Below are positions 1-8,083 of a stretch of DNA of 11,178 bases, piece after piece. This stretch comes from Firmicutes bacterium HGW-Firmicutes-10 (GTDB taxonomy: Bacteria; Bacillota_I; Bacilli_A; Erysipelotrichales; Erysipelotrichaceae): the NCBI GenBank assembly GCA_002841605.1, contig PHAF01000058.1:1-11178 (forward strand), given 5' to 3'. Position 1 is the stretch's first letter. Each line of letters opens with the position of its first letter. A program made the translations under genes and the position numbers. The notes under the pieces are model-generated. The model was not told the origin of the DNA and did no database searches. It saw nothing but the letters and a program-made list of their open reading frames with translations.

Positions 1-656
1 AACATTTGCTTTAAAGCCATCGCTGACACTTCCTCCACATTCTGCGCAGAAATCGAATCAAAAGCAGCTACTCCACCAGTCGAAGCCACCTTCCCAAACT
101 CAGTATGAACCGGCCCGGGACAAAGAGCACTCGAAGAAATATTCAACGGCATAAGCTCGGTGTGCAATGCCTGTGAAAAAGACAATACAAAGGCTTTTGA
201 GGCATAATACACGGTCATCAACGGACCTGGCATAAAGCCGGCCAGTGAAGCCACATTCATGATATAGGAATCCTTGGGCATCAACGGGATCATCGCATGC
301 GTCAACTCCACCAGTTTGGTACAGTTAAGATCAATCATCGACGTCAGCTTTTTGATATCCGCATCCTCAAAAGGAGCATGATCGCCAAATCCGGCATTAT
401 TGATCAACACCGAAATCTTCACATCATGCAGTTTAATGAAATTCACGATGGCTTCCACACTGCCCTCTGCCGCCAAATCCAAAGGCAACACCAATGAGTT
501 CAACCCGAATTTGTCAGAAATCTCCTTCTTTAACTCCAGCAACTGACTTTCACGACGAGCCAGTAAAATACTCGCATAACCCGCCTTCGCCAAATCTTTA
601 GCCAACTGCCTGCCGATGCCTGAAGAAGCACCGGTCACCAACGCCCAGCCCTTCAT
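1..656 (-). CDS. Short-chain dehydrogenase/reductase (classical SDR), 3' end cut by window edge
   Basis: The frame starts at ATG 656-654 and stays open for 218 codons to the window edge, so the C-terminus (probably 30-50 residues) is missing. It reads as a classical NAD(P)-dependent oxidoreductase. The Rossmann nucleotide-binding motif TGASSGIG is at residues 8-15, NNAG at 86-89, and a probable catalytic tetrad is Asn111, Ser137, Tyr150 and Lys154 (YYASK), followed by the usual CPGPVHTEF segment at about 179-187. LLARR at 31-35, after the second beta strand, suggests NADPH preference (inference). No signal peptide is seen, so it should be cytoplasmic. The substrate cannot be told from sequence; relatives of this type are often annotated only as SDR or DltE-like oxidoreductases. 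The start codon overlaps the pheT stop as ATGA with no good Shine-Dalgarno, which points to translational coupling to pheT. The family call is secure, the function is not. Confidence 0.9.
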   Translation of the reverse strand, partial: MKGWALVTGASSGIGRQLAKDLAKAGYASILLARRESQLLELKKEISDKFGLNSLVLPLDLAAEGSVEAIVNFIKLHDVKISVLINNAGFGDHAPFEDADIKKLTSMIDLNCTKLVELTHAMIPLMPKDSYIMNVASLAGFMPGPLMTVYYASKAFVLSFSQALHTELMPLNISSSALCPGPVHTEFGKVASTGGVAAFDSISAQNVEEVSAMALKQM

Positions 657-3031
657 CGCAACACCGCCCCGGCCTTCGCCAGATTTTCCAAAATCTTGGT
701 ATGAACCATCGAAACTTCCTCCTCGGTCAAGGTATGTTCCTTGGCCTGATATGCAATCGTCAAAGCAACGGATTTCTTATCCACTCCTAATTCCTCTGAC
801 GTAAAGATGTCAAATACCTCGATTGACTGAACCAACGGTTTTCCAGCCTTGTTGATCGCAGCCACCAAAACTTCAACTTCCAGCTTCACATCTGCCACCA
901 AAGCGACATCACGCACGACCTTCGGATACTTATTGACCGCAGTAAACTTAATCTTCGCCGGTGATTGAGCCAGCAGCACATCCAACTGAACTTCTGCCAG
1001 TACGACATTTTTAATGCCCCTGACCTTCGCCAGTGACGGATGAACATCCCCGAAAATCGCCAACACCTCTTTGCCCAACAACATGACCGCACTGCGATAC
1101 GGATGGAAATTCTGATGATCCAATTGATTTCGTTGAAGACGCAAGCGCGTACCCTCAAATCCCAACTGTGAAAACAATGTTTCCAACAAACCCTTCATCG
1201 CATAGAAATCAGCTTTGATCGTTTGCTTGGACCAAGGATTGCCCAGCAATTCCCCACACAAAGCCAGTGACAACCGCCACTGCGAACCCACTTTTCCATA
1301 CACCTGCGAAAGCTCGAATATATTGAAATTTTCATTTTTGTGTGCCTGATTATAAGCAACGACTTCCAACACACTGTGCGAAAGATTGTTACGGACGAAT
1401 TTGCGATCTTCGGAAAGCGGTGACGCTAAAGCGATCGGATCCGCCATCGCCAACACTCCATCGAGCATCGACTCCTTGATCAACGTATAAGAAACAACTT
1501 CCTGCAAGCCCAGTGAAATCAGGATTCTCTGAATCAGCCGTCTTACCTTTTGTTTATCATCCAAGACACCGATGGTCTGAGGCATCATCGGCAACGTCGC
1601 CACGATTTTCTCATAACCGACCATCCGGATGACCTCTTCAATCAAATCCTGAGCAATAAGCAGATCCGTTCGAAACGAAGGGATCGTCGTAGTGATCACA
1701 TCACCATCGACCACCGGAGACAGATGCAACCTTGCCAGTGCATCAACGACTTCTTCCATCGATAACGAAGTTCCCAACAACCCATTGACATGACTCAACG
1801 TGACCGCAACTTCCTTATTGACATGATTCACATCCCCAAACTGCACGGTCTCTTCGATATCATCCGCATCTGCCAGTTCAATCAACAACTGAATGGCGCG
1901 ATCCATGGCTTTAAACGGTGCCAACGGCTCGATTCCCTTAGTAAAACGGGAAGCCGCTTCTGTAATCAAATCCAGACGGCGCGATGTATTACGGATCGAC
2001 ACCGGCGAGAAACTTGCAGCTTCGATGATGATACCGGTGGTGGACTCATCGATTTTCGAATCATCCCCGCCCATAACACCCGCAATCCCGATGACCTTAT
2101 TTGCCGATGTAATGACCAGATCGCTCGCCAACAGTTCATACTCATTTTCATCCAAAGCGACCAGCTTACCGGGACGCTGATCCATGACCGTGATTTCCTG
2201 AACACTCATCTTCGCCAGATCATAGAAATGCAACGGTTGACCGGTTTCCATCATAACGAAATTAGAAATATCGACCACATTATTGATCGGTTTGACCCCG
2301 CCGGCCATCAGTCTTTCCTTCAACCAACGCGGCGACTCTTTGACCGTCAGTTTATTAATGACTTTACCCAAAAACAACGAACAACCCACCGTGGTCGAAC
2401 TCACCTGAAGCTGCGATTTCTTACCCATCGAAGCCGCACATTCACAATCCGGCCACTTGACTTCCCGGTTGAAAATCGCACCGACTTCCTTCGCCACATT
2501 CCACAGTGCATTAAAATCCGCACGGTTGGGCGTTTGCTTGACATCCAAAACATCATCATCCAAACCCAGATACACCAAGGGATCCTGACCGACGATCGCA
2601 TCATCACCCAACACCTCAATGCCCTCACCGGAGTTCGGACTTAAAAATTTCTCGTCAACACCCAGTTCGTTGAGCGAACAAATCATCCCGCTCGACTCCA
2701 CACCGCGGACGACCGCTTTTTTGATCGTCAGCTTCGGTAACGCAGTACCAATCGGCGCTACGATGACTTTTTGACCTTTATCGACATTGGGTGCCCCACA
2801 GACGATCTGCTCGACTCTGTCCCCCAGATTCACGGTGGTGACGCTTAGATGATCGGAATCCGGATGACGCTCACACGTCAACACCTCACCAACCACTAAA
2901 TCCGCTTTACAAGCCAATGAATCAATTCCTTCGACTTCCAGTCCGGCAATCGTTAACCGCTCTGCCAAGATGGATGAAGATATATCGGCGATCGAAACAT
3001 AATCGTTCAACCATTTTTTACTTACTTTCAC
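653..3031 (-). CDS. pheT: Phenylalanine--tRNA ligase beta subunit
   Basis: This is the large subunit of the alpha2-beta2 enzyme that charges tRNA-Phe; it binds tRNA and edits mischarged Tyr-tRNA. The protein has 792 residues, close to the roughly 800 usual for bacterial PheT. The N-terminal lobe is followed by an EMAP-type tRNA-binding domain (about 42-150, containing HPDSDHLSV and CGAPNV). B3/B4 editing domains follow (about 200-380, with KPINNVVDISNFVM and IIEAASF), then a B5 domain (about 400-475), the catalytic-like core, and a C-terminal anticodon-binding FDX-ACB domain (about 700-792, beginning near NKYPKVVRDVALV). The start is GTG, set by a strong GGAGG 7 nt upstream that abuts the pheS TAG stop. 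The gap to pheS is 11 nt, so the two genes form one operon. The TGA stop overlaps the ATG of the next gene. Expression should depend on the Phe T-box upstream of pheS. Confidence 0.98.
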   Translation of the reverse strand: MKVSKKWLNDYVSIADISSSILAERLTIAGLEVEGIDSLACKADLVVGEVLTCERHPDSDHLSVTTVNLGDRVEQIVCGAPNVDKGQKVIVAPIGTALPKLTIKKAVVRGVESSGMICSLNELGVDEKFLSPNSGEGIEVLGDDAIVGQDPLVYLGLDDDVLDVKQTPNRADFNALWNVAKEVGAIFNREVKWPDCECAASMGKKSQLQVSSTTVGCSLFLGKVINKLTVKESPRWLKERLMAGGVKPINNVVDISNFVMMETGQPLHFYDLAKMSVQEITVMDQRPGKLVALDENEYELLASDLVITSANKVIGIAGVMGGDDSKIDESTTGIIIEAASFSPVSIRNTSRRLDLITEAASRFTKGIEPLAPFKAMDRAIQLLIELADADDIEETVQFGDVNHVNKEVAVTLSHVNGLLGTSLSMEEVVDALARLHLSPVVDGDVITTTIPSFRTDLLIAQDLIEEVIRMVGYEKIVATLPMMPQTIGVLDDKQKVRRLIQRILISLGLQEVVSYTLIKESMLDGVLAMADPIALASPLSEDRKFVRNNLSHSVLEVVAYNQAHKNENFNIFELSQVYGKVGSQWRLSLALCGELLGNPWSKQTIKADFYAMKGLLETLFSQLGFEGTRLRLQRNQLDHQNFHPYRSAVMLLGKEVLAIFGDVHPSLAKVRGIKNVVLAEVQLDVLLAQSPAKIKFTAVNKYPKVVRDVALVADVKLEVEVLVAAINKAGKPLVQSIEVFDIFTSEELGVDKKSVALTIAYQAKEHTLTEEEVSMVHTKILENLAKAGAVLR

Positions 3032-3042
3032 GTGATTTCCTC

Positions 3043-4077
3043 CTACTCAAAGCGCTTAAACAAGCTCAAGAAACGGGCATCGTTGATATAACAATGACGG
3101 ATATCATCAATGCCATACTTCAGCATCGCGACCCGCTCAACACCTAAGCCAAACGCAAATCCTGTATATCTGATCCCATCGATCCCGGCCATGTCCAAGA
3201 CATGGGGATGAACCATCCCGGCTCCCAGGATTTCGATCCAACCCGAACCTTTACATACATTACAACCAGCACCATTGCAAATGTGACACGAAACATCCAC
3301 TTCGACACTGGGCTCGGTAAACTGGAAATAACTCGGACGGAAACGAATGATCCTGTCCTCGCCAAACATCGACTTCGCCAACAGTTGCAACGTTCCCTTC
3401 AAATCGGCAAGCGTGATATTCTCACCAACCACCAATCCTTCGATTTGCGTAAACTGATGACTGTGCGTCGCATCATCATCATCGCGACGATAAACCTTGC
3501 CCGGACATACGACTTTGATCGGCAGACTCTGTGCCGACTTTTCCAGTGTACGCGTCTGAATCGCCGTGGTATGTGTGCGTAGAAGCCACTGCGAATCGAT
3601 GTAGAACGTATCTTGCATATCCCTGGCCGGATGATCCGCCGGGATGTTGGCACGCTCAAAATTATACAAATCCAAATCGACTTCTGGTCCTTCGACGACC
3701 TGATAACCCATCGAACGGAAAATATCTTCGATTTCCTGTTGAACCAGCGTCAACGGATGCAAATTGGCTACCGGAAATTTGGTTGACGGTAATGTGACAT
3801 CGATCCAATCCTTCGCCATTTTCTCTTGTAAAGCAACCGCTTGAAGCACTTCCTGCTTTTCTTTTAAAGCCAGTTCCAACTCTTCTTTGCAATTGTTGAC
3901 AAGCGCCCCAAAAGCCGGTCGCAACGAAGCGTCCAAATCTTTCATTTCACTCATCAGACCTGCAACCAGTCCTTTTTTACTCAAATACTCATTGCGGACT
4001 TGTGTGAGCTGATTTAAGTCCGTACTTTGTTCAATTGCGGCTAATCCCGCCTCTTTGACATCCGTGATTTTTTTCAT
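3043..4077 (-). CDS. pheS: Phenylalanine--tRNA ligase alpha subunit
   Basis: This is the catalytic class II subunit that activates phenylalanine with ATP and transfers it to tRNA-Phe in the cytoplasm. It has 344 residues, the normal family length. The N-terminal ~90 residues form the tRNA-contacting coiled-coil arm. Class II motif 1 lies near ADHPARDMQDTFY (147-159). Motif 2 is GKVYRRDDDDATHSHQFTQ (193-211). FRPSYFQFTEPSVEVDV (246-262) and motif 3, GLGVERVAMLKYGIDDIR (310-327), complete the active site. A C-x2-C-x4-C-x2-C set at 264, 267, 272 and 275 precedes GWIEILGAGMVHP; this cysteine cluster is seen in many bacterial PheS proteins. The ATG at 4077 has GAGGG five bases upstream. It is the first gene after the Phe T-box and is followed 11 nt later by pheT. 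Confidence 0.99.
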   Translation of the reverse strand: MKKITDVKEAGLAAIEQSTDLNQLTQVRNEYLSKKGLVAGLMSEMKDLDASLRPAFGALVNNCKEELELALKEKQEVLQAVALQEKMAKDWIDVTLPSTKFPVANLHPLTLVQQEIEDIFRSMGYQVVEGPEVDLDLYNFERANIPADHPARDMQDTFYIDSQWLLRTHTTAIQTRTLEKSAQSLPIKVVCPGKVYRRDDDDATHSHQFTQIEGLVVGENITLADLKGTLQLLAKSMFGEDRIIRFRPSYFQFTEPSVEVDVSCHICNGAGCNVCKGSGWIEILGAGMVHPHVLDMAGIDGIRYTGFAFGLGVERVAMLKYGIDDIRHCYINDARFLSLFKRFE

Positions 4078-4098
4078 GTGTTCCCTCTTTTTCTAAAT

Positions 4099-4124
4099 AA
4101 AAAAACGTCCCCAACAGGAACGTT
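4099..4124 (-). terminator. Regulated intrinsic terminator of the Phe T-box
   Basis: On the minus strand AACGTTCC, a short loop and GGGGACGTT form a hairpin that includes one U-G pair. It is followed by seven Ts (4105-4099), ending 21 bases before the pheS start codon. Its 5' arm lies just downstream of the T-box core, as needed for mutually exclusive terminator and antiterminator folds. Confidence 0.9.
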
Positions 4125-4302
4125 TGACCGCGGTACCATCCTGATTCACGCATTGCGTGCACCTTTGCTTCCTTAACGCGGAAAACGGGAGCGATTAACT
4201 CCTCTTCCAGATGAATTCACAAACCGCTGCGCAAGTCCTTTACACCAACCGACTCTCGCTAACCGCAACTGCATTTGTTACTATGTCTGTTCAACGATTT
4301 AC
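4099..4302 (-). promoter_or_regulatory. T-box leader, tRNA-Phe responsive, controlling pheST
   Basis: This untranslated leader senses uncharged tRNA-Phe and switches between terminator and antiterminator. The T-box core AGGATGGTACCGCGG is at 4142-4128 and carries the UGGU bulge that pairs with the tRNA acceptor end ACCA. A candidate specifier codon TTC (Phe), followed by the usual purine A, is at 4215-4213. A GGTTGGTG apical-type motif and an AGCGAGAG element lie 5' of it, as in Stem I of this class. A short hairpin with arms CACGC and GCGTG (4148-4160) fits Stem III. The leader ends in the intrinsic terminator listed separately. The 5' end is inferred from the promoter at 4309-4337. I did not fold all of Stem I, so the specifier is inferred from sequence and from the downstream gene. 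Confidence 0.93.
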
Positions 4303-4308
4303 ACGCTA

Positions 4309-4337
4309 ATTATAAAGGAAGTAACAAAAAATTACAA
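4309..4337 (-). promoter_or_regulatory. Sigma-A type promoter for the pheS T-box transcript
   Basis: The -35 box TTGTAA (4337-4332), a spacer of exactly 17 bp and a perfect TATAAT -10 box (4314-4309) predict a start near 4302 and a leader of about 225 nt. This is the best canonical promoter in the window. It lies between the methyltransferase stop and pheS, so pheST need not be transcribed from upstream. Confidence 0.8.
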
Positions 4338-4369
4338 CATTGGTTTGCCTCAGTCGTTCTGCCAACACT

Positions 4370-5098
4370 TTACTTTCGCCAATGATAACAAAATATCCCG
4401 GCCGCAACCGCTACATTCAACGAATCGAAGCCTTGCATCTCGATTTTGACCTTCGCATCTGCCATGCTCATGATCCGATGACTGATTCCCTGACCTTCAT
4501 TTCCCAAAATCACTGCAACTGGAAATGACGGTTCAATATCGGAGAGTTGCTGTGCATCTTCCAATGCACTCGCCAATACCAGAAACTCTTTTTGCTTCAG
4601 TTCTTTGATCACATCATGCAAATCCTCGCGGATGACGGTCATATGAAATGCGGCTCCCTGAGATGATCTCAGTGTTTTGTCATTGTATACATCTACACTT
4701 CCCGGTGAGATAGCTACGGCATCAAATCCGAAAGAAAGTGCTGTACGGATGATCGTTCCCATATTGCCGGGATCCTGGATATCGTCGCACAACAGCCAAC
4801 GGTGATACCCCGGTTGACGATTTTGGGGCAACACACATAAACCGATGATATTTACACCGGAGTGAGTTGATGATATTTTCTTGCATATCTCTTCTGTAAC
4901 TTCGATTTTAGGCACAAGCAAGTCAAAATCGACCGGACTTGAAATCATGACTTCTTTTAAAATCCCGGCCATCTGCGCTTCTTTGACCAAATGTTCCCCC
5001 TCAGCCAGAAAAAGACCGTCTTCATCGCGATGCTTTTTCAACTGATATTTTACCCATTGTTTGACTTTACTGTTCTGCAACGATGTAATGATTTCCAT
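4370..5098 (-). CDS. SpoU/TrmH-family RNA 2'-O-methyltransferase (YsgA-like)
   Basis: A 242-residue SAM-dependent RNA methyltransferase of the SPOUT (knotted) class, likely to methylate a ribose 2'-OH in rRNA or tRNA. The N-terminal ~90 residues are a substrate-binding domain beginning EIITSLQNSKVKQW and containing FLAEGEHLVKEA. The catalytic domain holds motif 1, DDIQDPGNMGTIIRTA (105-120, with the likely catalytic Arg118). Motif 2 is VILGNEGQGIS (196-206) and motif 3 is KIEMQGFDSLNVAVAAGI (218-235), which forms the SAM-binding knot. The ATG has AGAGG six bases upstream. It sits directly upstream of pheST, the place occupied by ysgA in B. subtilis. The target nucleotide is unknown; an RlmB- or TsnR-like annotation would be equally possible. 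No convincing terminator follows it in 4321-4369. Confidence 0.92.
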   Translation of the reverse strand: MEIITSLQNSKVKQWVKYQLKKHRDEDGLFLAEGEHLVKEAQMAGILKEVMISSPVDFDLLVPKIEVTEEICKKISSTHSGVNIIGLCVLPQNRQPGYHRWLLCDDIQDPGNMGTIIRTALSFGFDAVAISPGSVDVYNDKTLRSSQGAAFHMTVIREDLHDVIKELKQKEFLVLASALEDAQQLSDIEPSFPVAVILGNEGQGISHRIMSMADAKVKIEMQGFDSLNVAVAAGIFCYHWRK

Positions 5099-5115
5099 AA
5101 GTTACCTCTTTGCTT

Positions 5116-5124
5116 ATTTTAACA
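5116..5124 (-). promoter_or_regulatory. Extended -10 promoter for the RNA methyltransferase gene
   Basis: The minus strand reads TGTTAAAAT (5124-5116), an extended -10 (TG-n-TAAAAT) with no good -35 at normal spacing. It lies immediately after the ileS terminator U-tract. The predicted start is about 5109, leaving a leader of only 10-12 nt with AGAGG close to its 5' end. Confidence 0.5.
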
Positions 5125-5125
5125 T

Positions 5126-5151
5126 AAAAACTGTGCGCAAACGCGCACAGT
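5126..5151 (-). terminator. Intrinsic terminator of ileS
   Basis: A perfect 9-bp stem, ACTGTGCGC with GCGCACAGT, closes a 4-nt loop (GTTT on the minus strand). It is followed by TTTTT (5130-5126). It begins three bases after the ileS TAA. The plus-strand reading has no U-tract, so it works for the minus strand only. Confidence 0.92.
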
Positions 5152-5154
5152 CAA

Positions 5155-7884
5155 TTAATTATTCAATACTCCGGCACAACGGTCGCACAAATGATCTTCC
5201 GCCGTTGACTCCGTCACATTCCAGCAACGCGGACATGTATGCCCGCTTGCCAACACGACTTTGACACCGCAAACTTCATATCGTGCGTCAACTTTGTCGA
5301 GGGTCACCTTCGATACGATCAGCCATTGAGCCAAACGGTCGAAACCGATATGTTTTTCAATCAATGCCGATTGTTTGTCACTCAAATCAAGAATGACTTC
5401 GGCTTCCAGTGACTTACCGATCGTTTTAAGGGCTCGCGCTTCTTCCAACGACTTAAACACATCCTCACGCACTTCCATCAGCAATGCCCACTCCCCACGG
5501 TCCGCATCACTGAATGGCAGATCCATGGCAGGCGCAAAGGTTTGTAAATGCACACTTTCACTGCCCGGATGCAAGAAGTCCCACACTTCCTCAGCCGTAT
5601 GTACCAGCATCGGCGCAAACATGCGCACCAATCCATCCAACGCTAAATAAACCACGGTTTGAACTTGTCTGCGACGCAAGGAATCTTTCTTTTCAATATA
5701 AAGGATATCCTTGGTAAAGTCCAGATAATAAGCGGACAAGGTGTTTGTAAGCAAAGACGTTGCCTTCGATACAAAGGTCACATAGTCAAATTCACGGTAA
5801 CTCTTCAATCCCAGTGCCAATGTCTGATTGACCAGATCCAGCACATACAAATCCGCCGAAGCGAGTTCTTTTGGATCCAATAAATCTTTCTGAGTGAAAT
5901 CCTCAGGATGGATGTTACCCAACATGAATCTGAAGGTATTGCGTATCTTGCGATAGTTTTCCGTTACTTGCTTTAAAATATCATCGGAAATACGGACATC
6001 GGCCTGATAGTCGATGGACATCGTCCATAAACGCAAAATATCAGCTCCCAAAGTTGAGGTTACTTTGTTCGGATCAACGACATTGCCCGAAGATTTGCTC
6101 ATCTTCTCGCCTTTGCCATCGAGCACGAAACCATGGGATACGACCGCTCTATACGGAGACTGACCGTGAAAGGCCGTCCCGATGATCAGTGAACTGTTAA
6201 ACCAGCCGCGATACTGATCGGAACCTTCCAGATAGACATCGGCCGGATAGCCTTGTCCATAAGCCTGCATGGCACCGGTATGCGATGATCCTGAATCAAA
6301 CCAGACATCCATGATGTCAGTCTCTTTTTTAAACTCACCCTCCGGTGAATTGGGATGGGTATAGTCTTGAGGTAATAAGTCCTTCGCCTCACGCTCAAAC
6401 CAGACGTGCGAGCCAAATTCTTCAAAAAGAGCCGCAACATGATCAAACACGTTTTGCTCCATGATCGGCGTACCGTCTTGAGCATAGAAAATCGGAATCG
6501 GCACACCCCAGGCACGCTGACGCGAAATACACCAGTCACCCCGGTCTTTGATCATATTATGCATCCGCACTTTGCCCCAACCGGTCACCCATTTGACACT
6601 GTCGATTTCCGACAACAATTGTTCGCGGATTTTTTCGATCGATGCAAACCACTGCGTCGTCGCCCGGAAAATGACCGGTTTTTTGGTACGCCAGTCATGC
6701 GGGTAGGAGTGAGTGATCCAGCTAAACCCAAGCAAAGCCCCTGTTTCATTTAAACGCTCGACAACAAGTTTATTGGCATCTTCAACAAAGACCCCATTCA
6801 ACCAGTCTCCGGCAGATTCCATCATTTTGCCCTGCTCATCGACCGGACAATACGCTTCCAAGCCATATTTTGAACCGATGATAAAGTCATCGACCCCGTG
6901 TCCCGGAGCCGTGTGGACACAGCCGGTACCGGCGTCGTTACTGACATGACTGCCCAAAAGAACGACGGAGGTTTTTTCCGGATACAGCGGATGCTGAGTC
7001 ACAACAAATTCCAGTTCTTTTCCTTCAAAAACCGAAACAACTTCATATTGTTCAAGTTTGAATTCTTTCATCAAACCATCAACGAATTCCTTTAGAACCA
7101 ATAAACGTCCTTTTTCAGTTTGTACAAGCGCATACTCAAATTCCGGATTCAACGAGATTGCCAGATTTGCAGGAATCGTCCAAGGTGTCGTGGTCCAAAT
7201 GACCAGCTTATCCCCGGATTCAAGTACGCCTTTTCCATCGACGACATCAAAAGCGACATAAATCGACGGAGATTTCTTGTCGTGGTACTCGATTTCCGCT
7301 TCAGCCAGTGCACTTTCCGAAGAAGGTGACCAGTAAACCGGTTTTAACCCTTTATAAATCAACCCATCCATCGCCATCTTCGCAAAGACATGGATCTGAT
7401 GAGCTTCATAACTCTTATTTAAAGTGATATACGGTTTGTCATAATCCGCAACCGTTCCCAAGGCCTTCATATCGGCCATCTGGATTTTTACTTGATTGAG
7501 CGCATACGCCTCGCATTTTTTTCGAAACTCAGCAACGCTCATTGCTTTACGGTTGACACCCTCTTTTTGAATAGCGGTTTCAATCGGCAACCCGTGGGTA
7601 TCCCATCCCGGAGTAAACGGTGTACGATAGCCGGCCATAAAGTGACTGCGCACCACGACATCCTTTAATATCTTGTTAAGGGCATGTCCGATATGGATGC
7701 GCCCGTTGGCATACGGAGGACCGTCATGCAACACAAAACTCGGTGCACCTTCTCTTTTCAGTTGCATTTGCGCATACAAATCCAGTTTCTCCCAGCGCAA
7801 TTGGAAATCCGGTTCTTTTTTGTTCAGATTGCCCCTCATTTCAAATTCAGTGTTGGGCATCAGTAATGTGCTTTTATATTCCAT
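5155..7884 (-). CDS. ileS: Isoleucine--tRNA ligase
   Basis: A class I synthetase that charges tRNA-Ile and edits valine. It has 909 residues, a typical length for the bacterial zinc-containing form. The HIGH signature is at residues 64-67 (within PPYANGRIHIGHALN), and the editing domain lies at about 185-400 with WTTTPWTIPANLA and HTAPGHGVDDF (324-334; Asp332 or Asp333 is the likely editing aspartate). KMSKS is at 594-598, followed by an anticodon-binding alpha-helical domain. A C-terminal zinc finger uses Cys884, Cys887, Cys900 and Cys903 (CPRCWN, CDRC). The ATG at 7884 follows AAAGGAACAGGATT, and the N-terminus EYKSTLLMPNTEFEMRGNL aligns with family starts, so the first ATG is preferred over the one at residue 9. 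It is controlled by the Ile T-box upstream and ends in its own terminator. Confidence 0.99.
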   Translation of the reverse strand: MEYKSTLLMPNTEFEMRGNLNKKEPDFQLRWEKLDLYAQMQLKREGAPSFVLHDGPPYANGRIHIGHALNKILKDVVVRSHFMAGYRTPFTPGWDTHGLPIETAIQKEGVNRKAMSVAEFRKKCEAYALNQVKIQMADMKALGTVADYDKPYITLNKSYEAHQIHVFAKMAMDGLIYKGLKPVYWSPSSESALAEAEIEYHDKKSPSIYVAFDVVDGKGVLESGDKLVIWTTTPWTIPANLAISLNPEFEYALVQTEKGRLLVLKEFVDGLMKEFKLEQYEVVSVFEGKELEFVVTQHPLYPEKTSVVLLGSHVSNDAGTGCVHTAPGHGVDDFIIGSKYGLEAYCPVDEQGKMMESAGDWLNGVFVEDANKLVVERLNETGALLGFSWITHSYPHDWRTKKPVIFRATTQWFASIEKIREQLLSEIDSVKWVTGWGKVRMHNMIKDRGDWCISRQRAWGVPIPIFYAQDGTPIMEQNVFDHVAALFEEFGSHVWFEREAKDLLPQDYTHPNSPEGEFKKETDIMDVWFDSGSSHTGAMQAYGQGYPADVYLEGSDQYRGWFNSSLIIGTAFHGQSPYRAVVSHGFVLDGKGEKMSKSSGNVVDPNKVTSTLGADILRLWTMSIDYQADVRISDDILKQVTENYRKIRNTFRFMLGNIHPEDFTQKDLLDPKELASADLYVLDLVNQTLALGLKSYREFDYVTFVSKATSLLTNTLSAYYLDFTKDILYIEKKDSLRRRQVQTVVYLALDGLVRMFAPMLVHTAEEVWDFLHPGSESVHLQTFAPAMDLPFSDADRGEWALLMEVREDVFKSLEEARALKTIGKSLEAEVILDLSDKQSALIEKHIGFDRLAQWLIVSKVTLDKVDARYEVCGVKVVLASGHTCPRCWNVTESTAEDHLCDRCAGVLNN

Positions 7885-7902
7885 AATCCTGTTCCTTTCA
7901 AT

Positions 7903-7926
7903 AAAAAAACGTCCGGCTAAGGACGT
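7903..7926 (-). terminator. Regulated intrinsic terminator of the Ile T-box
   Basis: On the minus strand ACGTCC, loop TTAGCC and GGACGT form a perfect 6-bp stem followed by seven Ts (7909-7903), ending 18 bases before the ileS ATG. Its 5' arm overlaps the region that must pair with the T-box core in the antiterminator. Confidence 0.92.
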
Positions 7927-8083
7927 GTTTACGCGGTACCACCTTAGTTCACGGAAAATCCGTGCACTTGATGCGTTAACGCCGCCAACGTTATTTCCTA
8001 CATATCGGAAATACGACTCACAAGTGATATCCGATTACTTAGCACCCCGGCTTTCACCATCCGCCGGGTCTCTGCAAGTGCAC
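7903..8083 (-). promoter_or_regulatory. T-box leader, tRNA-Ile responsive, controlling ileS
   Basis: This leader makes ileS expression depend on uncharged tRNA-Ile. The T-box core AAGGTGGTACCGCGT is at 7945-7931. The likely specifier codon ATC (Ile), followed by A, is at 8028-8026. Stem I can start with ACTTGCA (8080-8074) pairing to TGTGAGT just 3' of the specifier, with GAGAC as the internal-loop strand and an apical hairpin CCCGGC...GCCGGG carrying GGATGGTGAAA. A perfect 7-bp hairpin, TATTTCC with GGAAATA (7992-8013), fits Stem II. CACGGA with TCCGTG (7950-7964) fits Stem III. The leader begins next to the divIVA stop codon (8085-8083), with no clear separate promoter. The only candidate is a TATAGT box over the stop (8087-8082), which would start inside Stem I, so read-through from sepF-divIVA seems more likely. 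Confidence 0.95.

Noticed and set aside
264..299. Possible second gene start or frameshift in the left-edge SDR, because short plus-strand frames begin here
   Set aside because: The minus-strand SDR frame reads through without interruption with all family motifs in place; the plus-strand frames are shadows.
1790..2644. 284-codon open frame on the plus strand inside pheT
   Set aside because: It is fully antisense to well-conserved pheT codons, is rich in Arg, His, Ile and Asp as expected from a mirrored frame, shows no recognisable domain, and has no ribosome binding site or promoter that I can see.
4321..4369. Terminator for the RNA methyltransferase gene
   Set aside because: Only weak 4-5 bp pairings are possible here (such as TTGG with CCAA). 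The T-run belongs to the pheS promoter spacer, so no terminator is called.
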